Part shown: piece by piece, positions 1 through 9,481 of the stretch
Layout: the number at the start of each line of letters is the position of its first letter
Position numbering within the stretch: the first letter of the stretch is position 1
Assembly (NCBI GenBank): GCA_942493245.1
Contig: OW818685.1
Coordinates: forward strand, 1,488,001-1,552,000
DNA from: DAOPYU01 sp942493245
GTDB lineage: Bacteria > Sumerlaeota > Sumerlaeia > UBA8349
Reading direction: 5' to 3'
Length of the DNA stretch: 64,000 nucleotides
Position numbers and translations under genes: made by a program
Notes under the pieces: model-generated
Told to the model about the DNA's origin: nothing
The model's input: only the letters and a program-made list of their open reading frames with translations
Database searches by the model: none

Positions 1-1
1 C

Positions 2-394
2 GAGGAACGCACGAAGCCGTCAGCCCAGGCGTCCATTCGCGAGAACATGGGATTGCTCTGGGACCGCGACATTGTGGCGTTCTATGGCGATCCGGCCCTG
101 GAGATCCGCCTCGATTCGCAGTACGCCTCGCCGGTGCATAAGGTCGAACTGATTCAGGACAAGCCGAATCTGTACCGCGTGGTGATTCACGTACGCAAGG
201 ATCACGGTGATCCGAACAAGGACAGTGCACCGGTGGGGGTCTTTTTCCCCGAGCGTCTCGGCAGCGCCGAAGTGCTGAAAGGCGCCGAATTCAAGCCGGT
301 CATCACCGACAACTTCCTGCTCGTGACCGCGCCGGGTCCCTGGAAAGCGGGACAGGATTACATGATCGAGTTCCGGGCCAAACCGCTGTCCTGA
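2..394 (+). CDS. C-terminal fragment of an unidentified protein (5' end outside the window)
   Basis: The reading frame is open from the first bases of the window to TGA at 392-394, so this is the last 130 codons of a longer gene. An ATG at 47 is in frame but has no ribosome binding site, and coding sequence continues upstream of it. The visible part reads like a beta-rich C-terminal domain: an LLWDRDIVAFYGDP stretch followed by alternating hydrophobic strands, ending in EFRAKPLS. I do not recognise the family. No transmembrane segment or catalytic motif is visible. It is followed by a perfect inverted repeat that could end its transcript, and the next gene is convergent. Coding status is fairly sure; function is unknown. 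Confidence 0.6.
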   Translation, partial: EERTKPSAQASIRENMGLLWDRDIVAFYGDPALEIRLDSQYASPVHKVELIQDKPNLYRVVIHVRKDHGDPNKDSAPVGVFFPERLGSAEVLKGAEFKPVITDNFLLVTAPGPWKAGQDYMIEFRAKPLS

Positions 395-427
395 TACTGG
401 GCGCAGAGGAATCGCGACCCCAATATG

Positions 428-490
428 AACCCCGAAATACACGAAGCACACGAAAACCGCTGTTTCGTGTGCTTCGTGTATTTCGGGGTT
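428..490. repeat. Perfect 28-bp inverted repeat, copy 1 of the ACACGAA family
   Basis: Arms 428-455 and 463-490 are exact reverse complements around a 7-nt loop. The core is ACGAAATACACGAAGCACAC. The same core recurs in an equally perfect inverted repeat at 28878-28941, so this is a dispersed intergenic element and not a chance hairpin. It lies between two convergent genes and could act as a transcription terminator or RNA stabiliser. No transposase is adjacent. Confidence 0.85.
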
Positions 491-532
491 GCAGAAGTCG
501 GTTCTCGGTCTTCTTTCGATTGTCGCCCGGCG

Positions 533-2932
533 TCAGATCCAGTTCGATTCGCGCGCTTTTCGCATGGCCTGACTGTAGGCGATCATCGAATTTTCATCCC
601 CGTCGAGTGACGCGAACGTGCCGACGAGTTCAACCAGTTCCGGGGCGGCGGGCAGGAGGCCGATGCGTTTGTCGGCGTCGGCGATGACGGCGTCGAGGCC
701 GAATTCCTGGGCCTTGGCCACAAAAGCGCGGACGTGTCCGATCCGGCGTTGTTTGGCGCCGTACGCCCAGTTCGAGACGCCGAGAATCGCGTGGGTCTCG
801 TGCATTTCCGGGTTCTGCCGGATTTTGCGGATCGCGTGGAAGGCGTTGTACGTGTGCGACGGTTTGAATTCGCCCATGGCATCCATGCACCCATCCGAGG
901 AGATGCTGAGGGTGACGGTGTCGAAGAAGATCTCGTCCGGTTGGAAACCGGCCTGCCGGGCTTTCTGGAACATCTCGCGCGCCGCTTCGAAAATCGCGTC
1001 CACGGTTTTCATCGGCCCTTCCGGTCCCACCAGAAGGCACACGACCGAAAAACGGTGCGCGGAACGCAGCGCCAGGAGCGGCTCGAACTTTTCCAGGTCC
1101 ACGTACGAAATGGAATTGATCAGGGGCGCGGGTTCCTGATCGTGTGTCAGGCGGAACCATTCGTCCAGTCCGGCCAGCAGGACCTGCACGTCCGAACTGT
1201 CCACCGAGGGCGGCGTTCCCAGGCCGAAGCGGTGGATCTGCCGCATGTACTGGCGCATGAGAGCGGGCGCATCCGACGCTCCGAGCGCGTCCAGGTTCAC
1301 ATCAAGGTAGTGGCACCCCAGGCGCGCCTGGGATGCGATGATTTCCTCGAGCATCTTCAGGCCCCGGCTTCCCTCTGTGAAAGCCCGGTCGCCCCGGTTG
1401 AGCAGGTACTGCATGACCGCGCCGGACAGGGGAATCGAAGCGTGGAGCCGTTCGCCGACCTGGATGAGCTGGCCCGCTCGCAGGGGAAATTGACCGGCTG
1501 TGTGGTCGCGTTCGAAGTAATAGTTCAGCAGCGAAGGGGTGTTGCGCAGTTGGGGTTTTCGGGAGGGGAAAATCTTTTCCCGATACGGGTCGAGAGCGCC
1601 TTCCTGGCTCAATCGAGCATAAAGCCTTTCCCCGACGCAAAGATGGTGGGGATTGTTGCCGCAACGGCCCTGGGGGTCGGCATCGCCACAGGGTGGGTTG
1701 GGCACTTTTTTCTCACATCCCCCCCAGGTACAGACATAGGCATTATCGGGCAGAAAACAATCGCCGCAATGCTCGCACTGGTAGAGCAACCCCTTCGCCA
1801 GGCCTTCGGCGCAATTGAAGAGACGGTAGAGCGCGCCTTCGCGTTCCGCGGAGTCGTTGAACGGCTGGAGGACGGCTTTCGCGGCGCCATACAGAGGCCC
1901 GTCTTTTTCCAGCGCCATCTGATGGACCCATTTCGAAAAGGCCGCGGGATGATCGGTCTCTTGAACCTGACGTTCCGGCATGGGGAACGTCAGGCGATCC
2001 CGGTATTCCCGCCAGTCGCTTATCGCGAGAGTTGTTTCCACAATCTGTTCGATTTGCTCGATACTCTCGAATTCGCCCGGTTTTCCCAGATCCACTCCGG
2101 CGTAACCCAACTGGCGGAACATGGCGATTTGCTGCCCGGTCCGCTCGAATGGGTCGGTCACTTTCTGACCTTGCAGGTCGGCCAGGAAAGCGTCGCTGAC
2201 GACGCAGCCCGGCAGGGTCTGCAGGTAACGCGCGATCGCGTGGGTGACCACTAGGACATTGCCCAGGATGGGAACTCCGCAAGCGCCGAGTTCGCGGATA
2301 AGGTGTTCGGAGCGGCTGGAGTCCCAGCCGCACTGGCAGGTGAGGAAAGCGGCTCCGGCGGCGATTTTCTTGTGCGCCTTGATATACTGCATGGCCAGAG
2401 AGCCTTCGGTGTACTTGAAGGGCGAGACGGCGGCGCCCGCCTCGAGGAGGGGGATGGCGGCGAATTCATCCGCCGACCGGGTTCGTTGAAGAAACTCGAT
2501 ATTGAGACGCTGGATCATCTGGAGCAATCCAAGCGAATCGAGTTCGAAGACTCCCTTCGACGAACTCGTAAGATCGCCGGTCAGGGCCAGAACGTGGCGG
2601 ATACCGCTTCCATAAAGCGAGAGCAGAAGGGCGCGGATTGCATCGGCATTCATATCCTTGCCGGTGATGTGCGGAGCGATCTCGATGGATTCCGGAAAAT
2701 CGTGTTGCCGCAGGATAGCGAGCGAGGCCAGGTGGTCGTAGGAGATATTCCCTCCGGGGTTCTGCGTCAGAGAGATGCTGGCAAACTCGATGCCCTGCGG
2801 CGCGTACTTTTTATTGAGTTCGGCCAGTCCCCGGGCAATCGAAGCGACATGACGCACTTCGGTTGCATTGTGTGGCGTAAACTCCACATTGATGGCAAAT
2901 TGCCCGGCACGGATCGTTTCCAGCAAGCCCAT
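533..2932 (-). CDS. Methylenetetrahydrofolate reductase / Cys-rich (MetV-like) / pterin-binding methyltransferase fusion
   Basis: This 799-aa protein has three visible parts. Residues 1-310 form an MTHFR barrel (VEFTPHNATE near the N-terminus, HVLALTGD at 113-120). Residues 386-432 carry eight cysteines (386, 389, 392, 401, 406, 415, 424, 432), as in the MTHFR C-terminal/MetV-type domain. Residues 490-770 form a pterin-binding TIM barrel (GERLHAS, LDVNLDAL, PPSVDSSD, INSIS), as in MetH and AcsE-type methyltransferases. The expected chemistry is reduction of methylene-THF to methyl-THF and methyl transfer to a corrinoid partner, joined in one chain. The start at 2932 has a GGAG site about 10 nt upstream. 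Domain identity is well supported; the exact methyl acceptor is inferred. No corrinoid-binding domain is present in the chain. Confidence 0.85.
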   Translation of the reverse strand: MGLLETIRAGQFAINVEFTPHNATEVRHVASIARGLAELNKKYAPQGIEFASISLTQNPGGNISYDHLASLAILRQHDFPESIEIAPHITGKDMNADAIRALLLSLYGSGIRHVLALTGDLTSSSKGVFELDSLGLLQMIQRLNIEFLQRTRSADEFAAIPLLEAGAAVSPFKYTEGSLAMQYIKAHKKIAAGAAFLTCQCGWDSSRSEHLIRELGACGVPILGNVLVVTHAIARYLQTLPGCVVSDAFLADLQGQKVTDPFERTGQQIAMFRQLGYAGVDLGKPGEFESIEQIEQIVETTLAISDWREYRDRLTFPMPERQVQETDHPAAFSKWVHQMALEKDGPLYGAAKAVLQPFNDSAEREGALYRLFNCAEGLAKGLLYQCEHCGDCFLPDNAYVCTWGGCEKKVPNPPCGDADPQGRCGNNPHHLCVGERLYARLSQEGALDPYREKIFPSRKPQLRNTPSLLNYYFERDHTAGQFPLRAGQLIQVGERLHASIPLSGAVMQYLLNRGDRAFTEGSRGLKMLEEIIASQARLGCHYLDVNLDALGASDAPALMRQYMRQIHRFGLGTPPSVDSSDVQVLLAGLDEWFRLTHDQEPAPLINSISYVDLEKFEPLLALRSAHRFSVVCLLVGPEGPMKTVDAIFEAAREMFQKARQAGFQPDEIFFDTVTLSISSDGCMDAMGEFKPSHTYNAFHAIRKIRQNPEMHETHAILGVSNWAYGAKQRRIGHVRAFVAKAQEFGLDAVIADADKRIGLLPAAPELVELVGTFASLDGDENSMIAYSQAMRKARESNWI

Positions 2933-3179
2933 AATGAATCGACTCCATCCACTCTGGAGGGATACGGATTCTCAATGCTCTTGCCGTGCTGGACCGATAG
3001 TATCGGGACTATGCCGTCGTGATTGTGCGATGGAGCCTGGAGGTAGTTTGAGGGGCATGTCAGAATAAAAAGGTTACGACTCTCCCGGTCTTGGGCCTCA
3101 TTCCGCCAGAATCGGTTTCTCATGTTTGAGGATACCGATTTGTGGGGACAGCAAGATGAATCCACTTCTTTCGAATGGA

Positions 3180-3208
3180 ATCATCACAAATCCAATTGGG
3201 TTTGTCAA
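3180..3208 (-). promoter_or_regulatory. Candidate sigma70 promoter for the MTHFR fusion gene
   Basis: On the minus strand there is a perfect -35 box TTGACA (3203-3208), a 17-nt spacer and GATGAT (3180-3185) as a 4/6 -10 box. It sits in the 304-bp gap between the large upstream gene and the MTHFR fusion, about 250 nt before the start codon. The rest of this gap shows no ORF or clear hairpin. Prediction by eye only. Confidence 0.35.
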
Positions 3209-3236
3209 TCTTTTTTGTTTTCAGGGTGTTCGGAAC

Positions 3237-6200
3237 TCACCGATCATCCTGATCCTCCTCGTCTGGCTTTTCGTCCAGATCGTCTTCTTCGTCATCCTCG
3301 TCGTCAAACTCGTCTTCTTCGTCCTCGAACTCCTCTTCCTCATCCTCCTCGGGGGATTCCTCTCCCTCGTCGAAGGAGTTTTCCTCTTCCGTTGTGTCTT
3401 CTTCCGGGGAAGAGGTGGGTTCCGATTCCGCCTTCCCCACTTCGCTCTCCATATTTGTTCCGTCTTCTTCCGAAGCGGTGGTTGTTTCCGCATCGCTGCT
3501 GGTGGCCTTGGCCGATTTCTTTTCCGGCTGCGGCGGCGGGGGAGCGTCGGGGTCGTAGGTTTCGATGGCTGCGCCGCCCAACAGGCCGAAGGGGACCAAT
3601 TGAGGGACACGGTTCCAGAGGCGGCGGTCGTTTGCCGGGAGGGCATCATAGATTTCCGGCCCGGCCTGAGGATCGCGCGTCAGGCGGTCGGCCACGTGGA
3701 CGGGACCGTAGAGGTTGTAGAAGGTCGAGGCGATTTCAATCTCGAGCGTGTTGATATCGTTGCGCGCCAGACGGGTGATTTCAAGCCGTTGGGGCGCAAA
3801 GGTGAGCGTGGCGGGTTTGTGCTGGCCGATGCGGGCGACTATGTGCGCGCCCGCCGCGCCTCGGGCGCCGGGTGCGCCCCATGCGGGGCAGAGCGTCAGG
3901 AAGTAACGTTTGTGCCGCTCGGACTCGAATAGGAAGTCCTGACGATAGACCATCCGTCCGGCGTAGTAGGGGTATCCCTGCTCAGTCCAGCTGCCGTAGC
4001 TCAGCGTGCGCGGCTCTTCGGTCAGGCTCCCCTGTCCCTTTTCGTCGAGTGTGACACCGAAATCGCCCGCCAGAATCGGCGCTTCCAGAGCGGGTCCCGT
4101 TTCGCCCGTGGCGCTGAACGGTTCCGTAGCGAGGAAGGAGATTTCGAGGGTGTTCGGTCCCTGTTGCAACAGCGGTCCGATGTCGAGCGAGAGGAAACCC
4201 GGGGCGGGCAGCCATGGACGGTCTTCTCCAGTGGTGTCCGATTCGTTCGTTTGAGGCTGTTTTCCGAAAGCCTCAACCGTTTCCTCGAAATCCTCGTCGC
4301 CATACTCGTCCGCGTCCTGGCTTGTCAGAATGCCTTCCTCGTCCGTCTCAACGGGTTGTGTGTCCCCGTTTAAGGTTTCGAAGGAAACGGCTTCTCCATT
4401 GACGCGAACCTGAAGACCCGGATTGGGTTCCAGAATGAGGCGGATGTTGCGCCGGCGTGGATGGACACGCGATTCGAACTCGAACGCAAGACTGACGGGG
4501 ATCGGTTCAAACGGGGTATCCGGCTGTTCGGCGGTTTTGCGCGCGAGTTCTTCCGCCAGCGCGGCGCGAATGAACTCGATGGGCAGAAGCCGCGCCCCGC
4601 GGCCCAGATTGGCCGAATAGGCTTCGCCCGCCACGTGCGCCCGGCATTCCTTCAGCGGGAGCACATTCGGGTCCAGGCGTTCAAAGTTCCACGTCTCATC
4701 GAGCATTTCGCGCGACGAGGCGTGGGGGCGGCGCTGGTGGAGCGGTTCGGTCAGGTCAGATTGTCCCCCGACGGAGAAGAGTGTTGCGCCCGCCGCATGG
4801 AAGTTGAAATTGAAGGCCTGCGAGTTGCGGTCGGCGTCGGAGTCCTTGAGGAGAATCTGAGGCGTCCAGGGGTCGAGTACACGCACGGCGCCTTCACACG
4901 ACACTTGAACGCGCGCTTCGACCGATTCGCTGCGCGAAGTGTTGTTGACCAGGAACAGTTCGTGCGAGGGGGTCTTGCGGTGTTGCACCAGAAGGGGAGT
5001 GGTGTCCTGTCCCTGGGCGCGAATCGAGAACGCGCGCGGGTCGAGGCGGTTGAGTTGGAAACACACCTCGCGCCCGGCGCGTTCGACGATCTGGACGTTG
5101 GCGAATTCGTCGGCCATCTTCTCGAAAAGATCGTCCGCCGGTTCAAAATCAATCAGGGGCGCGATGGGACGCGCCACCAGGACGCATCCCCCCTTGCGCG
5201 CGAACTTCCGGATCTTGCGGACAGTACTGCGCCGCCACGAATGGGCGGGAGGGACGACCAGGATGGTGTATTCCCCGCCCTGTCCGATCCAGAACGTGTT
5301 GGCGTCGGCCAGGCCATGCTTCTCGATCAATTCCTCATCGCCCAGATCGTAATCAATCTGGAAGTTCATGAGCGCCTGCAACAGGTTGCTGTACGCCTGT
5401 TCGATTTCCTCGGCCCGCTCGTTGATCTTGTTCTTTCCCAGAACTCCCGAGAGGTTGGGCGGCAGGGGTGTTTGCGCCACGGCCATGAGCGATTCGGAAG
5501 GGGAGAGCACCAGTACGTTCACCTGACGGCGGCTGGGGTACAGCAGTCCCTCGAGGCGCTCAATTCCCGCAGCGACTTCAAGCCAGCCGGGCCACCACGG
5601 CTGGGTGTTGCGGATGTCCGACGCGCCCGCCAGGCGCTTGCCCACGGCCCGCCAGGTTTGGGGCCGATCCGGCCCCGCCAGGCGCAGAGCGCCCAGAGTC
5701 AGGCTCCGTTCGGCAAATCCGCGAAAATCCACCAGCGGGTTCTGCCGACCCTCGCGTCCGTCGAACACTTCATTGAGGACCGGTTCGCGCTCGAACTGGT
5801 GCGAGACGGAAACGGCTTCTTTCAAAACCAGCGGGGAGGCGAAAGTCGAACCGGCGTCGTGAACCGCTGCGGTCTGGGCGGGCGCCAGCAATCGCATGGC
5901 GGGCGCCCAGCCGTCCAGCGTCTGATCGAGAAGCGTCGAGGCGTGCGTTGCCTGAAACGCCAGAAGGCGGCCCGTTTCCTGACTCCACTCGGCCGCAGGA
6001 GTCAGAAAGCCGTCCTGAAACAGCTCCGCCATCAGGGTTCGGTAACGCCAGCGGAAACGCCCCGCTCCCGGACCGTCGAACCAGAGATAGGGCAGAAGGC
6101 CGCGCAGTTCTTCGCCGTCCCAGCGCTGGGTGTACAGGCGTGGCAGATCGCGTGTCCAGGGCGCCAGGCCGGAAGCGGCCCGTCCCGCGAGCGGCAGCAG

Positions 6201-6632
6201 GATGGCGGCTTCCGCCGCAGCCTCCCCGTTTTGTTTGACGGTCGGTTGGATTTGTTCTTCGATCCAGCGGCGCGTGACATCGCGCGAGAGAAAGTTGAGC
6301 GCCGTTCGTCCCGCGGGTCCGTTTGTGGGCAAAGTCCGAATCACCCGCACGGCCACCAGCATGTCCTCTCGTTCCTGGGGTTCCGCCATGTCCGGCGTCC
6401 ACGTTTCGAGGCCCGAGACCGCCTGCCCCTCGGCCAGAGTCAGGCAATAGACCCCCTGCACGTCCCACTCGCCCAACTGTTCGGTTGCGTCCTGAGGGCC
6501 CAGGCAACGTTCGAGACGCAACCACGAGGCGGCCTCTTCTGGCGTTGGGGATTCGACTGCGTCGGCATTGATCCACGCCAGACGCCGGGGTTCCCCCACG
6601 GGGGCGGTTTGCATCCAACCGGAAAGATCCAT
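3237..6632 (-). CDS. Large GH106-like (alpha-L-rhamnosidase-like) glycoside hydrolase with acidic tail
   Basis: This 1131-aa protein has several features that resemble GH106/large beta-sandwich glycoside hydrolases: VNVLVLSPSES, an NFQIDYDLGDEELI segment, and a C-terminal jelly-roll with LSYGSWTEQGYPYYAGR followed by FYNLYGPVH. The similarity is judged by eye and the catalytic acids cannot be assigned with confidence. The first residues show no signal peptide, so it may be cytoplasmic. The last roughly 70 residues are extremely Asp/Glu-rich and low in complexity, which is unusual for the family. Start at 6632 has only a weak ribosome binding site. It reads in the same direction as gmk upstream and the MTHFR fusion downstream but with large gaps, so it is probably its own unit. 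Confidence 0.5.
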   Translation of the reverse strand: MDLSGWMQTAPVGEPRRLAWINADAVESPTPEEAASWLRLERCLGPQDATEQLGEWDVQGVYCLTLAEGQAVSGLETWTPDMAEPQEREDMLVAVRVIRTLPTNGPAGRTALNFLSRDVTRRWIEEQIQPTVKQNGEAAAEAAILLPLAGRAASGLAPWTRDLPRLYTQRWDGEELRGLLPYLWFDGPGAGRFRWRYRTLMAELFQDGFLTPAAEWSQETGRLLAFQATHASTLLDQTLDGWAPAMRLLAPAQTAAVHDAGSTFASPLVLKEAVSVSHQFEREPVLNEVFDGREGRQNPLVDFRGFAERSLTLGALRLAGPDRPQTWRAVGKRLAGASDIRNTQPWWPGWLEVAAGIERLEGLLYPSRRQVNVLVLSPSESLMAVAQTPLPPNLSGVLGKNKINERAEEIEQAYSNLLQALMNFQIDYDLGDEELIEKHGLADANTFWIGQGGEYTILVVPPAHSWRRSTVRKIRKFARKGGCVLVARPIAPLIDFEPADDLFEKMADEFANVQIVERAGREVCFQLNRLDPRAFSIRAQGQDTTPLLVQHRKTPSHELFLVNNTSRSESVEARVQVSCEGAVRVLDPWTPQILLKDSDADRNSQAFNFNFHAAGATLFSVGGQSDLTEPLHQRRPHASSREMLDETWNFERLDPNVLPLKECRAHVAGEAYSANLGRGARLLPIEFIRAALAEELARKTAEQPDTPFEPIPVSLAFEFESRVHPRRRNIRLILEPNPGLQVRVNGEAVSFETLNGDTQPVETDEEGILTSQDADEYGDEDFEETVEAFGKQPQTNESDTTGEDRPWLPAPGFLSLDIGPLLQQGPNTLEISFLATEPFSATGETGPALEAPILAGDFGVTLDEKGQGSLTEEPRTLSYGSWTEQGYPYYAGRMVYRQDFLFESERHKRYFLTLCPAWGAPGARGAAGAHIVARIGQHKPATLTFAPQRLEITRLARNDINTLEIEIASTFYNLYGPVHVADRLTRDPQAGPEIYDALPANDRRLWNRVPQLVPFGLLGGAAIETYDPDAPPPPQPEKKSAKATSSDAETTTASEEDGTNMESEVGKAESEPTSSPEEDTTEEENSFDEGEESPEEDEEEEFEDEEDEFDDEDDEEDDLDEKPDEEDQDDR

Positions 6633-6770
6633 CTATCCGCTTCTCGCTTTGCTTCGATTTCAATCGGGTGTTTCGAGTGTCAGTTGATACCTTACCAGAC
6701 AGGGATACCCTCGTCCCCCATCCACTTCCGAGTATCAGGATTCTGAGTGTATCATCCCGACCGTGTCTTG

Positions 6771-7406
6771 TCAGTCCATCAAATCTTCGATCGCGGCTTC
6801 ATCTTCGAGCATCAGGGTTTGCCGGATGCTGCGATGCCGTTCGGCGCGGACGATGGATTCGATCTCTTCGATCACGCGATCGAGGTCGTCGTTGACGACC
6901 AGATAGTCGAACAATTTACACCGGGCGATTTCGTTCGTGGCATTGTGCAGGCGCAGGGCGATGACGTCGTCGTCGTCCGTATCGCGGTCGCGCAGGCGTT
7001 TTTCGAGGATTTCCGTTGAGGGGGGTAACAGAAAGATCGTCACCGATTCGGGTTTCATGCCTTTGATGGAGCAGGCGCCCTGAACATCGAGGTCCATGGC
7101 GACATCCAACCCCTCGCCGAGCAGGCCTTCAACCGTGTCTTTCCGGGTCCCGTAAAAGTTCCCATGAACCTGCGCCCACTCGTAGAATTCCTTACGCTCG
7201 ATCATTTTCAGAAAGGCTTCGAGCGAGACGAAGTGGTAGTCGCGTCCGTCTTCCTCGTTCGGGCGGGGGGGACGGCTGGTGACCGATATGGAATAGGACA
7301 GGCTGTCCATTTGCTTCAAGAGCGCTTTCAAAACGGTGGACTTTCCCCCCCCGGAGGGCGCGACCAGGACAAACAGGGTGCCTTTGCGTTTCAGGGAAAT
7401 AGACAT
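6771..7406 (-). CDS. gmk: Guanylate kinase
   Basis: This enzyme phosphorylates GMP to GDP with ATP. The protein shows the P-loop APSGGGKST, the GMP-binding SVTSRPPRPNEEDGRDYHFV segment, and the lid/ILE-rich C-terminal part typical of Gmk. I chose the ATG at 7406, giving 211 aa, because GAGGAG lies 9 nt upstream and family members start just before the beta strand with the P-loop. The longer frame back to 7478 would add 24 residues unlike the family. The C-terminus ends shortly after the last helix as expected. The identification is firm. Confidence 0.95.
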   Translation of the reverse strand: MSISLKRKGTLFVLVAPSGGGKSTVLKALLKQMDSLSYSISVTSRPPRPNEEDGRDYHFVSLEAFLKMIERKEFYEWAQVHGNFYGTRKDTVEGLLGEGLDVAMDLDVQGACSIKGMKPESVTIFLLPPSTEILEKRLRDRDTDDDDVIALRLHNATNEIARCKLFDYLVVNDDLDRVIEEIESIVRAERHRSIRQTLMLEDEAAIEDLMD

Positions 7407-7627
7407 GATTTTTCGACTCCTCAGAACTCCGAAATGATCTCTTTCCACCCGCCTGGCGATTGCCAACGGATGATTCAACGGCGGGGCGCCGGTTCTGACA
7501 CCCCAACAGCCCCATCACAGATCGGAAAATTTATCACAGCCTCCGGCGGCTGGCAACAGAAATGCCGGAACGGCGCAATTCTCTCATTTTCCCGCATCAA
7601 GGGCTTGAAACAGGAGAGTTGGAGTGT

Positions 7628-9232
7628 TCAGCGGGCGGGATCGAGCAGGTTGAGCGCGCGTCGCTTCACGCCGCGCAGAACGCGCCGGAGCAGGGGAGGC
7701 GGGGGCGCCTGAGCGTCGCGACGGGCCGTTTGAAGCCCATGCGTCTTCTGCCGGTAAGTCTCGATGAGCCAGACCGCCAGATCGTTGGGGAAGAGTCCGA
7801 ACGCCAGCCCCTCGAGCACGGGAATATGCGTGCGGAGGAAGGGATCGTCGGCCAGGGCGCGGATCGTGTCGCGAGGCAGTTCGGCATGTTGCGTGAGAAG
7901 GTAGAGGAGGTTCCAGAAGCGGAAGGTTTCCTCCGACAGGGGGTTTTCGAGCCGTGGGAGGCTGGTGATGCGCGTTCCGGGAAACAGAGCCAGTTCAAAC
8001 ATCTGAAGGTAATAGGGCGCGGGCAGACGCAACAGAAAGTCGAACGTGGCGCGGCAGTCTTCTTCCGTTTCGAAGGGCGTGTTGGTGAGACCCTCGTAGG
8101 CCAGAACGTCCACGAGATTTTCATCGTGGATGGTGTGCGCCAGTGCGACGACTTTGTCGAGGTGGGCGGGCCGACTGTAAATGTCACGGCACATGCGCTC
8201 GCTGCCGGACTGGAAGGCCAGGGTGGTGCTGATCATGCCGGCGCGGCGCAGGTCGCGCAACATCTCGGGGGTGGTGAAGGCGGCGTGCGAATACCCGACA
8301 AAGGGAAGACCAATACGCTTCTCGTAGAGGGGCGCGAATTCCTGAATCCAGTCGGGGTCTTTGACGAACACTTCATCGAAGAACGAAATGAAAGCGTCGA
8401 AAAACCCCTGACCGGCGCGCATCTCGAGCTCGCGCATCACGTTGTCCACCGACCGGCGGCGCAGGTACCGCTGGCCTTTGTAAAGACCGCGCAGTTCACT
8501 GTGCAGGCAATAGGTGCAGGAAAAGGGGCACCCGCGCGCCGTCACGATCTGGTAATGGCGCGAAATGGAGTAAGCCGGATCGCGCGAGTCGTTCTGAATC
8601 CGGTCGTCGTCAATGATGATTTCATTCCCGCCGAACATGGGGAAGGCGAGACGGTCGAGATCCTGGATGAGCGGGCGGACCGGATTACGCGTGATTTTCC
8701 CCCGGTCGCGGAACCACATGCCAGGCAGGTCGCGTCGCTCCGGCTGGGCGAAGTACTCGACCACCACTTCATCCCCCTCGCCGACACAGACCATGTCGGC
8801 GTACTGGATGCAGGTTTCGGGGTTGAGCGTGGCGTGGACTCCGCCCCACATGACCGGGATTCCGGGAATTTCCTGGTGAAAAAGTTCCGTAAGGTGTTCG
8901 GCATGGGCCAGATCTACCGAGGTGAACGAAATGCCGATGACCGAGGGGCCGATGCGTTTCAACTCGTCGGTGAGCAGGCCGGTTTCCTCTTCGGTGGCAT
9001 GGCGCGGGTAGGGGACCAGTTCATGGCCGCGCGGATGGACCCGCACCACAAACTGTTCGCCCGCCTCGGCCAGTTCGCGCGCTTTTTCCCGCGAGACCTC
9101 GCGTGAGTAGAAAAGTTTGAAGTGGATCAGGTGCGACTCGATACCGGCGGCCTGACAGGCGGCCACCACATAACGCGGGCCGATGGCCTTCTGGCTGTTC
9201 AGGGTGATCATGGCAAAAACGGGACGTTCCAT
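7628..9232 (-). CDS. B12-binding-domain radical SAM protein
   Basis: A 534-aa protein. Residues 5-165 have the Rossmann-like cobalamin-binding fold seen in class B radical SAM enzymes (IGISFTSVDL, VMWGGVHATLNPE, CVGEGDE). The radical SAM cluster motif is C235-x3-C239-x2-C242 (CPFSCTYC). The remainder follows the Elp3/MiaB-type barrel, with SGSERMCRDIYSR and NTPFETEED. Relatives carry out methylations or ring rearrangements on lipids, tetrapyrroles or natural products; the substrate here cannot be told. The region before the start at 9232 lacks a clear ribosome binding site, and an ATG at residue 8 is an alternative. It is divergent from the STN-domain gene and not obviously in an operon. Confidence 0.85.
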   Translation of the reverse strand: MERPVFAMITLNSQKAIGPRYVVAACQAAGIESHLIHFKLFYSREVSREKARELAEAGEQFVVRVHPRGHELVPYPRHATEEETGLLTDELKRIGPSVIGISFTSVDLAHAEHLTELFHQEIPGIPVMWGGVHATLNPETCIQYADMVCVGEGDEVVVEYFAQPERRDLPGMWFRDRGKITRNPVRPLIQDLDRLAFPMFGGNEIIIDDDRIQNDSRDPAYSISRHYQIVTARGCPFSCTYCLHSELRGLYKGQRYLRRRSVDNVMRELEMRAGQGFFDAFISFFDEVFVKDPDWIQEFAPLYEKRIGLPFVGYSHAAFTTPEMLRDLRRAGMISTTLAFQSGSERMCRDIYSRPAHLDKVVALAHTIHDENLVDVLAYEGLTNTPFETEEDCRATFDFLLRLPAPYYLQMFELALFPGTRITSLPRLENPLSEETFRFWNLLYLLTQHAELPRDTIRALADDPFLRTHIPVLEGLAFGLFPNDLAVWLIETYRQKTHGLQTARRDAQAPPPPLLRRVLRGVKRRALNLLDPAR

Positions 9233-9402
9233 AACCGAGCAGGCGTATCCTCATTCGGTGGGCTGTCAGCCCGGTTGCGTGGAAGTTCCCTCCGAATCGT
9301 CTCGAAACCACCCGGCGGGACATTGACACCACTCGATTTTACCGGAATGCTCTCGGTTTGCAAGCCGTTTTACGATCCAACTCTCCCCACGGGGAAGAAT
9401 CC

Positions 9403-9431
9403 TTGACCGATCCACTGTTACGGCGTAATCT
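9403..9431 (+). promoter_or_regulatory. Candidate promoter for the STN-domain gene
   Basis: TTGACC (9403-9408), a 17-nt spacer and TAATCT (9426-9431) precede the start codon at 9482 by about 50 nt. The -35 box matches 5/6 and the -10 only about 3/6, so support is moderate. Confidence 0.35.
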
Positions 9432-9481
9432 TGAGGAAATGGAATCTCGCATCGGACGCGATGCGAAAGGAGGCTTGAGCC

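Noticed and set aside
734..2254. Long plus-strand open frame (506 codons)
   Set aside because: It is the antisense shadow of the MTHFR fusion, has no ribosome binding site and no family-like sequence.
4461..6746. Long plus-strand open frame (761 codons)
   Set aside because: Antisense shadow of the large GH106-like gene; composition is the mirror of that gene (Arg/Gly/Phe-rich).
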